Shown piece after piece: positions 9,170 through 17,862 of a stretch of DNA of 64,000 nucleotides. The stretch is taken from assembly GCA_965230245.1 (NCBI GenBank), contig OZ246000.1, positions 744,001 to 808,000 on the forward strand, read 5' to 3'. Made by a program: the position numbers and the translations under genes. A model generated the notes under the pieces. It saw nothing but the letters and a program-made list of their open reading frames with translations. It was not told the DNA's origin and did no database searches. Each line of letters begins with the position of its first letter. The first letter of the stretch is position 1. The DNA comes from JAGNKE01 sp965230245 (GTDB taxonomy: Bacteria; Pseudomonadota; Alphaproteobacteria; Micavibrionales; Micavibrionaceae).

Positions 9170-9931
9170 CTATTTCAAAAAATGTTTCTGAATTAGTTTT
9201 ACCATAGCTTCACGGTCAGGCGAAGAAGCAACCTCAACAGGCCCATTGAAAGATTCGCGGACGTACGATGCAACATTTTCACTAATGCAATAAACAGGCA
9301 CATCTCGCAGTAACTTTAAAACGCTGCTTTTAATGGCCAGCGACATAAAAATCACAGCCGTACGCCTCGAAAAAAAGGTTATTCCGCCGATGTTTTCGGC
9401 CTGCACCTCAGACACAAATTCCTGTGAAAAAGAACCGCTAGGTATCGCATGGTAAGTTACAATCTCATCGACATCATTACCATATGCCTTAAGATCCGCT
9501 GCCAGATCCGCACTGACAACCTCACCGCGTAAATAGATCAGCTTACTTTTCGCATCATCTTGTTGCGCTTCAAACCATTTTTTAAGATCCGCCACATCGG
9601 CAAAGACTGATTGGATATTTTGAAACCCCGCCTCTCTTGCACGTATCGCCGTTTGCTCTCCGACGACAAATAACGGTTTACCTTTCCACACTGAGAAGCT
9701 TGGGTTTGATATACCATGATGAATAGCATTGGCACTGGTAATGAGAACACCGTCATAGTCATTCGAATCCAATGTCTGAAAACGGTCATCAACAACCGGG
9801 ACAATCGACAACATCGGCTCGATAAAGAAAACCTGCTCGGCATCAAATTCAATATCGGAAAAAACAGAAACAAGGTGCTCGGCTTTGTCGAGTGGACGCG
9901 TAATGACGAGTTTTCTTTTACCGATCGACAT
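9170..9931 (-). CDS. hemD: Uroporphyrinogen-III synthase
   Basis: 253 residues, normal length. Uroporphyrinogen-III synthase closes hydroxymethylbilane while inverting ring D. The family has low sequence identity; the recognisable parts are TRPLDKAEHLVSVF at the start, DGVLITSANAIHHG (the TSxNA signature) near residue 80, VVGEQTAIRAREAGF and GGITFFSRRTAVIFM. It starts 7 nt after the hemC stop, so the two are one operon. Cytoplasmic. Confidence 0.9.
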   Translation of the reverse strand: MSIGKRKLVITRPLDKAEHLVSVFSDIEFDAEQVFFIEPMLSIVPVVDDRFQTLDSNDYDGVLITSANAIHHGISNPSFSVWKGKPLFVVGEQTAIRAREAGFQNIQSVFADVADLKKWFEAQQDDAKSKLIYLRGEVVSADLAADLKAYGNDVDEIVTYHAIPSGSFSQEFVSEVQAENIGGITFFSRRTAVIFMSLAIKSSVLKLLRDVPVYCISENVASYVRESFNGPVEVASSPDREAMVKLIQKHFLK

Positions 9932-9938
9932 AAATTAG

Positions 9939-10895
9939 CTATTTTTGGCCAAGCAACTGTGGCGGCGCTTTCTTTTTAAGTTGTTCGCCGACTTTTTGAC
10001 CAAAAGAGACCGCGTCTTCCGGCTTGTTCATATCCATAACTTCGTCTTCCTCGAAGATCTGACGACCATCCGGCGAGCCCAAACGAACACGTAAACGAAC
10101 ACGAAAACCATTGATCTGGGCATGAACACCAATCGGTGTATGACACCCGCCGCCAACTGTCGCGAGCACCGCCCGCTCACAAGCAACAGCGACATAGCTC
10201 ATACCGTCACTCAACTGGCTCAAAACAGAAATTAGCTTTTGATGGGAACTCTGAACCTGAATACCGATCGCGCCCTGCCCGGCAGCCGGTATCATATCAT
10301 CAATGCTGACAATAGACGTCGCCATCTTTTCTTTACGCAAACGGCGCAGTCCGGCCAGAGCCAGAAACGTAGCATCCACCTGCTTGTCATGTAATTTCAT
10401 AATGCGCGTATCAACATTGCCCCGCAACGGAACAACTTTCAGATCCGGACGCTTTGCCAGCAGAAATGACTGCCGCCTCAAACTTGTTGTACCGACGACA
10501 GAACCCTTTGGTAAATCATCAATATTTTGAGCAATATTGGACAAAAACACATCTCTGGGGTCTTCTCGCTTCAAGATACAGGGTATAGTCAACCCCGTTG
10601 GAAGCTTCGTCTCCAGATCCTTCATGGAATGAACGGCAATATCGATCTGTCCCCGCAAAAGAGCCTCTTCAATCTCCTTGGAAAAAAGAGCCTTGCCGCC
10701 TTTATCGGCAGCCAACCTCATCTCGCCCTCGGCAGGTGACCAGTCGCCGGAGGTTTTGATCGGTATAATCTGCGTACGAATACCGCGCAAAACACTATGC
10801 AGCTTCAATTCAAACATTTGTGCCTGTGCCATAGCCAGGGGCGACCCGCGCGTCCCTATTCTAAGCAAAATTTTATCTTGGGATTTGACAGCCAT
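9939..10895 (-). CDS. hemC: Hydroxymethylbilane synthase (porphobilinogen deaminase)
   Basis: 318 residues. It polymerises four porphobilinogen units into hydroxymethylbilane on a covalently bound dipyrromethane cofactor. Visible motifs: RIGTRGSPLAMAQA (substrate lid), VHSMKDLETKLP (catalytic Asp region), GTTSLRRQSFLL (Arg-rich propionate binding) and the cofactor Cys in VGGGCHTPIGVHAQ. The ATG at 10895 has AGGATGA just upstream. Only 26 nt separate it from the divergent tsaD start, so each promoter must lie at least partly inside the other gene. First gene of the hemC-hemD-mitofilin-hemY run. Confidence 0.95.
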   Translation of the reverse strand: MAVKSQDKILLRIGTRGSPLAMAQAQMFELKLHSVLRGIRTQIIPIKTSGDWSPAEGEMRLAADKGGKALFSKEIEEALLRGQIDIAVHSMKDLETKLPTGLTIPCILKREDPRDVFLSNIAQNIDDLPKGSVVGTTSLRRQSFLLAKRPDLKVVPLRGNVDTRIMKLHDKQVDATFLALAGLRRLRKEKMATSIVSIDDMIPAAGQGAIGIQVQSSHQKLISVLSQLSDGMSYVAVACERAVLATVGGGCHTPIGVHAQINGFRVRLRVRLGSPDGRQIFEEDEVMDMNKPEDAVSFGQKVGEQLKKKAPPQLLGQK

Positions 10896-10921
10896 TCATC
10901 CTGCCTCTACTTCTTCTTGTT

Positions 10922-12004
10922 ATGTATGTGCTTGGCATCGAAACCAGCTGCGACGAAACAGCCGCCGCAATAATAAACGATAAAAGAGAGATACTCTCGA
11001 ATGTCGTCTTAAGTCAACTGGAAGAACACGCGGTTTACGGCGGTGTTGTTCCGGAAATCGCCGCACGCGCGCATCTCGACCATATAGATCGTATCGTACA
11101 GGCGGCAATGGATGATGCAAGCCTTACTTTCTCAGACCTGTCCGGAGTCGCAGCAACATGCGGTCCTGGCCTGATCGGCGGCGTCATGATCGGGATGATG
11201 ACTGCAAAAGCCATTGCCGCCAGCCACAATATCCCCTTCATCAGCGTAAACCATCTTGAAGGCCACGCCCTGACCCCGCGCCTGACGGATAATCTGGAAT
11301 TCCCGTACTTGCTTCTGCTTGTCTCCGGCGGGCATACACAAATACTGGTCGTTGAAGACGTCGGCGTCTACAAACGCTGGAGCACAACCCTCGACGATGC
11401 AGCCGGCGAATGTTTCGACAAATCCGCCAAATTAATGGGCTTGCCCTACCCCGGCGGCCCGCACCTCGAACAAATTGCCGCCAAATGCAGCGATCCGCAA
11501 AAAGCGCAAGACCGATTCCCGCTGCCCCGCCCGATGTTAGGCAAAAAAGGAATGGACTTCTCCTTCTCAGGTCTAAAATCAGCAGTACGTACACATGCCG
11601 AAACCCTTCCGGAAGGCGAGTTAGACGAATCAGACATTGCTGATCTGGCTTGCTCTTTCCAGACCGCTATGAAAAACGTACTCTCAAACCGCGTGAAGAA
11701 AGCCATCCGTAAATTCAAAGAGACATACGGCCATAAAGCCCCGTCTCCTGCATTTGTAATCGCGGGCGGCGTCTCAGCCAACATAACCATCCGAAAAGAA
11801 CTGGAAGCGCTCTGCAATGAAAACGGCATGACATTTTCCGCTGCCCCGCTAAACCTGTGCACGGATAACGGCGCGATGATCGCTTGGGCAGGCCTTGAAA
11901 GACTAAGACTCGGCCAAAGTGATCCGCTTGATTTTCGCGCCCGCCCGCGCTGGCCACTTGACCCCGATGCCGAGCCGCGCCATGGTGCTGGGGTAAAAGC
12001 TTAA
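10922..12004 (+). CDS. tsaD: tRNA N6-threonylcarbamoyltransferase subunit TsaD
   Basis: 360 residues of the Kae1/TsaD ASKHA family, which with TsaB and TsaE transfers the threonylcarbamoyl group to A37 of ANN-decoding tRNAs. Visible: LGIETSCDETAAAI (nucleotide-binding start), the metal-binding HxxxH in AARAHLDHIDR, SVNHLEGH, LLVSGGHTQIL and DDAAGECFDKSAK. No clear SD precedes the ATG at 10922, and the leader can be at most 26 nt before the hemC start is reached. Divergent hemC-tsaD pairing is common in alphaproteobacteria. gpsA follows after 18 nt, so tsaD-gpsA are likely cotranscribed. Confidence 0.95.
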   Translation: MYVLGIETSCDETAAAIINDKREILSNVVLSQLEEHAVYGGVVPEIAARAHLDHIDRIVQAAMDDASLTFSDLSGVAATCGPGLIGGVMIGMMTAKAIAASHNIPFISVNHLEGHALTPRLTDNLEFPYLLLLVSGGHTQILVVEDVGVYKRWSTTLDDAAGECFDKSAKLMGLPYPGGPHLEQIAAKCSDPQKAQDRFPLPRPMLGKKGMDFSFSGLKSAVRTHAETLPEGELDESDIADLACSFQTAMKNVLSNRVKKAIRKFKETYGHKAPSPAFVIAGGVSANITIRKELEALCNENGMTFSAAPLNLCTDNGAMIAWAGLERLRLGQSDPLDFRARPRWPLDPDAEPRHGAGVKA

Positions 12005-12022
12005 TCAAGGAAACGCAAACGC

Positions 12023-13024
12023 ATGACAAAAATCAGCGTTATAGGCTCCGGCGCATGGGGAACGGCACTCGCCAATATCCTTGCTGGCAAACACGAAAAC
12101 GTCACTTTATGGACACGCCGCGCCGAAGTTGCCGACCAAATCAACACAGCCCATGAAAACAAAGACAACCTTTCGGGCATACATCTCCATAACACCCTAA
12201 AAGCATCAACGAACCTCGAACACGTCTGCAATGCGGATATCGTTTTAATGGTAACACCGGCGCAGCGTATGCGCGAGATCTTGGAGACCATGCGCCCCGC
12301 CCTCTCTGAAGATACGGTACTTGTTCTTTGCTCAAAAGGCATAGAACTCAAAAGCGAAAAACTGATGAGCGAGGTAGCAGAAGAAATCGTTCCCGATAAC
12401 AGAACAATTATTCTGAGCGGCCCTAACTTTGCACATGAAATTGCCGTCAACCAACCCGCAGGAACGACGCTCGCCGGAAAGGACTTAAAACTCGCAGAGC
12501 ATGTACAAAACGAAATCGGCACGCATTTCTTCCGCCCTTACATCACGGACGATTTGATCGGCGTACAAATCGCAGGCGCTCTGAAAAACGTCATCGCCAT
12601 CGCATGCGGTGCGGCGCAGGGACTTGGCTTTGGCGAGAGCACGCGCGCCAGTCTGGTCACCCGTGGCATGGCCGAGATTGCCCGCTTGGGCTGTGCAATG
12701 GGCGCACAACCCGAAACGTTTCTCGGGCTTTCGGGCATGGGCGATATGATGCTGACCTGTTCATCCATGAGCTCCCGTAATTTCTCATTGGGGTACGCCC
12801 TGGGAAAAGGGAAAACGCTCGCAGATATTCAAGCCGGAAGAAGCAGCGTTACAGAAGGCGTACACACGGCCAAAGCAGCAATTGATTTAGCAAAAAAACA
12901 CCATATAGATATGCCCGTCTCCATGGCTGTGTACCAATGCCTGCATGAAGACCTCGGGATTGAAGATGCACTTAAAAATATGCTGAGCCGTCCATACGTT
13001 TCCGAGACAACTGGCATTAAATAA
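12023..13024 (+). CDS. gpsA: NAD(P)+-dependent glycerol-3-phosphate dehydrogenase
   Basis: 333 residues. It reduces dihydroxyacetone phosphate to sn-glycerol-3-phosphate, the backbone for phospholipid synthesis. The Rossmann motif is at the start (VIGSGAWGTALANILA), followed by LSGPNFAHEIA, the catalytic Lys region VQIAGALKNVIAIACG and the C-terminal SRNFSLGYALGKGK. AAGGA lies 12 nt before the ATG, slightly long. It is 18 nt behind tsaD. Cytoplasmic, family-typical length, nothing missing. Confidence 0.95.
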   Translation: MTKISVIGSGAWGTALANILAGKHENVTLWTRRAEVADQINTAHENKDNLSGIHLHNTLKASTNLEHVCNADIVLMVTPAQRMREILETMRPALSEDTVLVLCSKGIELKSEKLMSEVAEEIVPDNRTIILSGPNFAHEIAVNQPAGTTLAGKDLKLAEHVQNEIGTHFFRPYITDDLIGVQIAGALKNVIAIACGAAQGLGFGESTRASLVTRGMAEIARLGCAMGAQPETFLGLSGMGDMMLTCSSMSSRNFSLGYALGKGKTLADIQAGRSSVTEGVHTAKAAIDLAKKHHIDMPVSMAVYQCLHEDLGIEDALKNMLSRPYVSETTGIK

Positions 13025-13094
13025 GCTGTAACAAACGCATACGAAAACCGAATAGCACATTAAAGAAAACAAGACTGAAAAAGGAGAAAACAAG

Positions 13095-13505
13095 ATGGCA
13101 TACTGGCTGCTAAAATCCGAACCCTACAAATTTTCTTGGCAAGACCAATGCGAAAAAGGCGAAGGCCGTTGGGAAAAACGCGTACGAAATTATCAGGCCA
13201 GAAACAACCTTCAGGCCATGAAACCCGGAGATTACGGATTCTTCTATCACTCCAATGAAGGTAAGGAAATTGTTGGCATCCTCGAAGTCACTGGCGAAGC
13301 CTACCCCGACCCCGATGACGAAACCGGAAAGTTTGTCACAGTTGATGTAAAACCGTTTAAATCACTTGAAAAACCGGTCACGCTGAAGCAGCTCAAGACC
13401 CATGATGTGCTAAAAAACATGCAGGTCGTCAGGCAAGTCCGTCTCTCCGTCTCCCCTGTCACGGAAGAAGAATGGCTGACGGTTTGCGATCTCGGCGGCG
13501 TATAA
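13095..13505 (+). CDS. EVE-domain protein
   Basis: 136 residues forming a single EVE domain, the PUA-related fold that recognises modified bases (thymocyte nuclear protein 1 family). Typical signs are AYWLLKSEPYKFSW at the start, RNYQARNNLQAMKPGDYGFFYHS in the middle (14-36) and the aromatic cage context VGILEVTGEAYPD. AAGGAG lies 8 nt before the ATG. Stand-alone EVE proteins in this chromosomal place are common in alphaproteobacteria, and the ligand here is unknown. It lies between gpsA and acs with 70 nt before it. Confidence 0.9.
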   Translation: MAYWLLKSEPYKFSWQDQCEKGEGRWEKRVRNYQARNNLQAMKPGDYGFFYHSNEGKEIVGILEVTGEAYPDPDDETGKFVTVDVKPFKSLEKPVTLKQLKTHDVLKNMQVVRQVRLSVSPVTEEEWLTVCDLGGV

Positions 13506-13626
13506 AACTTTTCCTTAAACATCGGAATAAACTACAATTATTGTTGCGTTGCAGCAATACTTGGCGCTTTTTTTTATGCTAAGATGCGCATCTATTCCAA
13601 ATCAAACATATAATCAGGAGCCGACC

Positions 13627-15558
13627 GTGACAGAAGACGTATTTCCCCCCAGCCAGGACATACTCAAACGCGCAAAAATCTCTAAAAAACAATATGAAGA
13701 GATGTATGCAAGGTCGATGAATGATCCTGATGGTTTTTGGGGAGAAATGGCGGAACGGCTTGACTGGTTTACCAAACCCACCAAGATTAAAAACGTCTCT
13801 TACAAAAGCCCGATCTCGATCAAATGGTACGAAGATGGTGTCCTGAATGCTTGCTACAATTGTGTCGATCGCCACCTGCCGGAAAAAGAAAACAGCACGG
13901 CCCTGATTTACGAGGGCAATGACCCGAATATGCACCGTAAAATTACCTACGGTGAACTCAAGGAAGAAGTCTGCAAACTCGCCAACGCCATGAAAGAACG
14001 CGGCGTAAAAAAAGGAGATCGCGTCACAATTTATATGCCGATGATACCCGAAGCCGTTTACGCCATGCTGGCCTGCGCGCGCATCGGAGCGATTCATTCG
14101 GTTGTCTTCGGAGGGTTCTCACCCGAATCTTTAAAAGACAGAATACTCAACTGTAAATCGAATTTTGTCATTACAGCCGATGAAGGCCGCCGCGGAACAA
14201 AAACAATCCCGCTTAAAGCCAATGTCGATGAAGCGGTTAAAAATTGTATCAACGTTGAAACAGTCTTCGTCTACAAACTCACAGGCGGCGAAGTGAATTG
14301 GAATGAAAAAACGGATGTCTGGTGGCACGAACTTGTCGATATCCAGAAAACCGATTGCCCGTGTGAAGAAATGAATGCCGAAGACCCGCTCTTCATTCTC
14401 TACACCTCGGGATCGACAGGAAAACCAAAAGGTGTGCTACACACCACAGGCGGCTACATGGTATACAGCAGCCTGACTTTCGAAAAAGTCTTCGACTATA
14501 AACCCGGCGAAGTCTACTGGTGTACGGCAGATGTCGGCTGGATTACCGGCCACTCGTACATCGTTTACGGCCCGCTTGCCAACGGCGCGATCAGTGTTGT
14601 TTTCGAGGGAATCCCCTCTTATCCTGATGCCTCCCGCTTCTGGCAAGTCGTAGATAAGCATAAAGTAAACATTTTCTATACAGCCCCGACAGCCATTCGC
14701 GCCCTGCTCTCGCAAGGCGACGATCCTGTGAAGGTGACAAGCCGGAAATCCTTGCGAATCATCGGCACCGTCGGTGAGCCAATCAATCATGAAGCATGGC
14801 TTTGGTATTACAATGTGGTCGGCGAGAAACGCTGCCCGATTATCGATACGTGGTGGCAAACAGAAACGGGGGGACACGTTATAACACCTCTGGCATCGTT
14901 TGACCTGAAACCCGGCTCTGCGACCAAACCTTTCTTCGGCATCAAGTTGGGCCTGGTTGACCCAGAAGGAAAAATTCTTGAAGGGAAAACCGAAGGTGCT
15001 CTATGCATCCTTGATTCATGGCCGGGTCAAATGCGTACCGTTTTCGGCGACCATGACCGTTTTGAACAAACTTACTTTTCAACCTTCCCCGGAAAATACT
15101 TCTCAGGTGACGGAGCACGCCGCGATGAAGATGGCTATTACTGGATCACCGGACGCATGGATGACGTCTTGAATGTCTCCGGTCACCGCATGGGAACGGC
15201 GGAAATCGAAAGCGCCATCAATGAACACCCATCAGTCGCAGAAAGCGCAGTCGTCGGCTACCCTCATGATATTAAGGGTCAGGGAATTTTTGCTTATGTC
15301 ATCTTGCGCGGAGGCATAAAAGCCAACGACGACATCAAAACCGAAATCACCAAAACCGTCCGCACAGTCATCGGGCCGATCGCAACACCTGACATCATCC
15401 TGATCGCACAGGACGTGCCCAAAACGCGTTCAGGAAAAATCATGCGCCGGATTCTGCGTAAAATCGCCGCAAACGAGTACGAAAATCTGGGGGATATTTC
15501 CACTTTGGCAAATCCCGACGTCGTGAAGGGACTGATTGAAACGCGCAAACAACTTTAA
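13627..15558 (+). CDS. acs: Acetyl-CoA synthetase
   Basis: 643 residues. It activates acetate with ATP and CoA via acetyl-AMP. The adenylate-forming motifs are complete: YTSGSTGKPKGVLHT (P-loop), the DTWWQTETGGHVITP region, GRMDDVLNVSGHRMG (hinge and A8) and the C-terminal KTRSGKIMRRIL, whose Lys is the site silenced by acetylation in this family. The start is GTG 13627: AGGAG lies exactly 6 nt upstream, and the residues added by the longer in-frame ORF (from 13549) look non-coding. A sirtuin gene, whose family can deacetylate Acs, starts at the far end of the window but is not linked. Confidence 0.95.
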   Translation: MTEDVFPPSQDILKRAKISKKQYEEMYARSMNDPDGFWGEMAERLDWFTKPTKIKNVSYKSPISIKWYEDGVLNACYNCVDRHLPEKENSTALIYEGNDPNMHRKITYGELKEEVCKLANAMKERGVKKGDRVTIYMPMIPEAVYAMLACARIGAIHSVVFGGFSPESLKDRILNCKSNFVITADEGRRGTKTIPLKANVDEAVKNCINVETVFVYKLTGGEVNWNEKTDVWWHELVDIQKTDCPCEEMNAEDPLFILYTSGSTGKPKGVLHTTGGYMVYSSLTFEKVFDYKPGEVYWCTADVGWITGHSYIVYGPLANGAISVVFEGIPSYPDASRFWQVVDKHKVNIFYTAPTAIRALLSQGDDPVKVTSRKSLRIIGTVGEPINHEAWLWYYNVVGEKRCPIIDTWWQTETGGHVITPLASFDLKPGSATKPFFGIKLGLVDPEGKILEGKTEGALCILDSWPGQMRTVFGDHDRFEQTYFSTFPGKYFSGDGARRDEDGYYWITGRMDDVLNVSGHRMGTAEIESAINEHPSVAESAVVGYPHDIKGQGIFAYVILRGGIKANDDIKTEITKTVRTVIGPIATPDIILIAQDVPKTRSGKIMRRILRKIAANEYENLGDISTLANPDVVKGLIETRKQL

Positions 15559-15574
15559 AACAAGAGACAAACAC

Positions 15575-15823
15575 ATGACAGAAACACCAAAAATCGCTGA
15601 AAAAAATCCGGCCAAAGTCGAATTGGAAGAAGGTAAAAACTACTGGTTTTGCGCCTGCGGTCATTCCTCGAAACAACCTTTCTGCGACGGATCACACTCG
15701 AAAACATCGTTACAACCGATAAAATTTACGGCAGAGAAAACAGGAACAGCATGGCTATGCCAGTGCAAAAACTCCTCAAAACTGCCATTTTGTGATGGAA
15801 CCCATTCAAAATTGGGGGAATAG
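15575..15823 (+). CDS. Tandem CDGSH iron-sulfur protein
   Basis: 82 residues with two CDGSH motifs: WFCACGHSSKQPFCDGSH and WLCQCKNSSKLPFCDGTH, each of the form C-x-C-x2-S-x3-P-x-C-D-G-S/T-H. Each binds one 2Fe-2S cluster by three Cys and one His. This is the double-motif bacterial form, without the membrane anchor of mitoNEET. The role is electron or cluster transfer, partner unknown. I start at ATG 15575 (AAGAGA 8 nt upstream); a longer in-frame start would overlap acs. It is 16 nt behind acs, so probably in the same transcript. Confidence 0.9.
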   Translation: MTETPKIAEKNPAKVELEEGKNYWFCACGHSSKQPFCDGSHSKTSLQPIKFTAEKTGTAWLCQCKNSSKLPFCDGTHSKLGE

Positions 15824-15888
15824 TCATAATATATTTGAAACTTTGATACATTTATTTTAGGTATAAGCCCTTGCAAAGGGCAAAATTT

Positions 15889-17448
15889 ATGGAAACACAG
15901 AAGAACAACATACTCATCCGCCTCAGCGTCTCTGACGACGTCGGCTTCGCCACCAACATGCTTGAAGAAAGCGGCTTGGAGGAAGGTCTGACGATTATCG
16001 ACATGCATTCGGATGAATTTCCCGTCAAAGACGATGAAATCAGATGGTTCATCGAAAAACCCATCCCGTCACAACCTTGGCGCAAAGTTGTCAATGATCC
16101 GCAACAACAGGCGGAAACAATGGAAAAATTACGAAATGCCGACAGCGTAACCGTTCTCGGCGGTGTAAGCGGCAACAAATCAAGATTGCGCGAGACAACA
16201 ATGACGTTCTTGCTCGAAGCTCTGACCGATCCTGAAATAATAGGGCTGTCCCCAGATAAGGTGCGGGTCGCGTTCCAGCGCATGCCCCACGACCGCGAAG
16301 ACAAACCGCACAAACGAAACGACGGAAACCCGCGTTATAATCTGGAGACCTTCAAACTCTTTACAAAACGTCTGGCAAGGCACGCATCACACGTCTTCGC
16401 GCCCCCTCTTCACTCGGAGGACGCCGAAGCAAGCCTTGCTAATGCCTTCTCGCCGGAAAATGGCAAAGGTTACACAATATTCGATGTGCAGGATACTCTT
16501 GCTCGTCCCATCATAGAAAAACGGGGCGTGGATATCGATTCGCAAGACCTTGTTGTGATGTCTCCTGACGGCGCAAATAAAGTCAAAATGATTGATACTG
16601 AAAACGGCAGTGAACTCAGCATACCCAGTGCCATCGTCTTTGCCGCCGAGATGCGCAATCGCCTCTACCCCGACAACCCTTATGATCTTCACGCCGATAT
16701 GGAGCGCCAACTCTCCGGCTTCAATCAAGCCGCCGCAGAACAGGATAGAATCGTTAAATTCAATGACCCGCTTTTTGGGGCGTTGCCAAAAATCCGTACC
16801 GCAAGCGACAAAGTCGAAACCATAATGACCGATGAAATCCGCGAAAAGGTCAAAGGCAAGCGCGTCCTGCTGGTCGATGATTGTACGGATACCGCCGGAA
16901 CATTCTTGACCGTGGCGGAGTCATTATTGGAAGCAGGCGCAAGAGATGTCGATGTAGCCGTTGTGTACCCCAATTTTGCCTCTTACCCGCAAGCCAAAAC
17001 ATCAAAAAACCTAGAAGACGGCGATGGCTCCAAAGTCCGCTTTACGAATGCCATGAAACGCGCACTGACAGAACAAAACGCCGATGGCCACTTGCTGCTC
17101 ACCGATATCTACTCTTTAAGAACAATCAGAAACACGGAAAAAAGAAAACAGGCCATTCTGGGCGGAAACGAAGCAGAAGCCGAACGTTTTCATATCGAAA
17201 CCATTGCGAATTTCATGCTGGAAGCGACTTTACACAGCATCGACATGGCCGAAGGAAACGAACCGCGCCCCATCGAGGACATCCCCGAATATTATGAAGA
17301 ACGCAGAACACGCACAGGCAAAATGACCCGTGGAGTCGTAATGCCCGATGGGTCAGAATACGTTTCAAGAGGAAACGGTTTTCGATACATTCCGCCAAAA
17401 ACCCCGCAAGAGAGCCTCAACGAAGATATAACCGTAGGGGAACCCTAA
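15889..17448 (+). CDS. Divergent PRPP-synthetase-like protein, 519 aa
   Basis: A 519-residue protein, far longer than the usual ~315 of ribose-phosphate pyrophosphokinase, but with its landmarks in order: VAFQRMPHDREDKPHKR in place of the ViPYxxYARQDrK segment, YTIFDVQDTLARPII, DLVVMSPDGANKV (VSPDxGG region) and the PRPP-binding loop VLLVDDCTDTAGTFLTVAE. The metal-binding DLH is changed to PPLHSED. Extra sequence lies at both ends and in a middle insert (DNPYDLHADMERQLSGF). Activity is therefore uncertain; it may be a PRPP-binding relative or a regulator. I start at ATG 15889 with AAAGGG 8 nt upstream. Its stop overlaps the convergent gapR stop by 4 nt (CTAA). Confidence 0.8.
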   Translation: METQKNNILIRLSVSDDVGFATNMLEESGLEEGLTIIDMHSDEFPVKDDEIRWFIEKPIPSQPWRKVVNDPQQQAETMEKLRNADSVTVLGGVSGNKSRLRETTMTFLLEALTDPEIIGLSPDKVRVAFQRMPHDREDKPHKRNDGNPRYNLETFKLFTKRLARHASHVFAPPLHSEDAEASLANAFSPENGKGYTIFDVQDTLARPIIEKRGVDIDSQDLVVMSPDGANKVKMIDTENGSELSIPSAIVFAAEMRNRLYPDNPYDLHADMERQLSGFNQAAAEQDRIVKFNDPLFGALPKIRTASDKVETIMTDEIREKVKGKRVLLVDDCTDTAGTFLTVAESLLEAGARDVDVAVVYPNFASYPQAKTSKNLEDGDGSKVRFTNAMKRALTEQNADGHLLLTDIYSLRTIRNTEKRKQAILGGNEAEAERFHIETIANFMLEATLHSIDMAEGNEPRPIEDIPEYYEERRTRTGKMTRGVVMPDGSEYVSRGNGFRYIPPKTPQESLNEDITVGEP

Positions 17449-17756
17449 GCCATTCCGATAGCGGATTTGTAAAGATCAAGAAGCTCTTCGGATTCGCGGC
17501 GCTTTTGATCATCAACCTTTCGCAAAGCAATAATCTTACGGATCGTTTTAACATCGAAACCGACGCCTTTGGCCTCTGCATAGATTTCCTTGATATCCTC
17601 GGCAATAGCCGTCTTCTCTTCTTCCAGTCTTTCAATTCGGTCTATAAACGCTCTCAGGCGCTCGCCGCCAACACCGCCGACCTCACCACTTTCGACACTG
17701 TCTTGTGAATTGTCTGATTGATCCTGAACGGCTAAACCAACGACATTATCTGCCAT
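17445..17756 (-). CDS. gapR: GapR (DUF2312) nucleoid-associated protein
   Basis: 103 residues of the DUF2312 family. In Caulobacter, GapR binds overtwisted DNA ahead of replication and transcription forks and helps topoisomerases. The family core is clear: RLRAFIDRIERLEEEKTAI, then IKEIYAEAKGVGFDVKTIRK and IIALRKVDDQKRRE, ending LLDLYKSAIG. The N-terminal ~25 residues are acidic and probably flexible. The start is ATG 17756 with AGGAG 6 nt upstream; a start at 17771 is unlikely. It is a marker for an alphaproteobacterial host. It faces the PRPP-synthetase-like gene with a 4-nt stop overlap. Confidence 0.92.
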   Translation of the reverse strand: MADNVVGLAVQDQSDNSQDSVESGEVGGVGGERLRAFIDRIERLEEEKTAIAEDIKEIYAEAKGVGFDVKTIRKIIALRKVDDQKRRESEELLDLYKSAIGMA

Positions 17757-17862
17757 GAAAAACTCCTGCATTTTTATGATGAACTAAGACCAACAAGTGT
17801 AACGGCAGACCGTCAGGATACAACCCTAAAAGACGCGCTTAAAAAAGTTTCTGGGAAAAGAT

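Noticed and set aside
13541..13576. Terminator between the EVE gene and acs (TTGTTGC/GCAGCAA, then T8).
   Set aside because: The T run is 11 nt from the stem, too far for a standard terminator; it may still weaken read-through.
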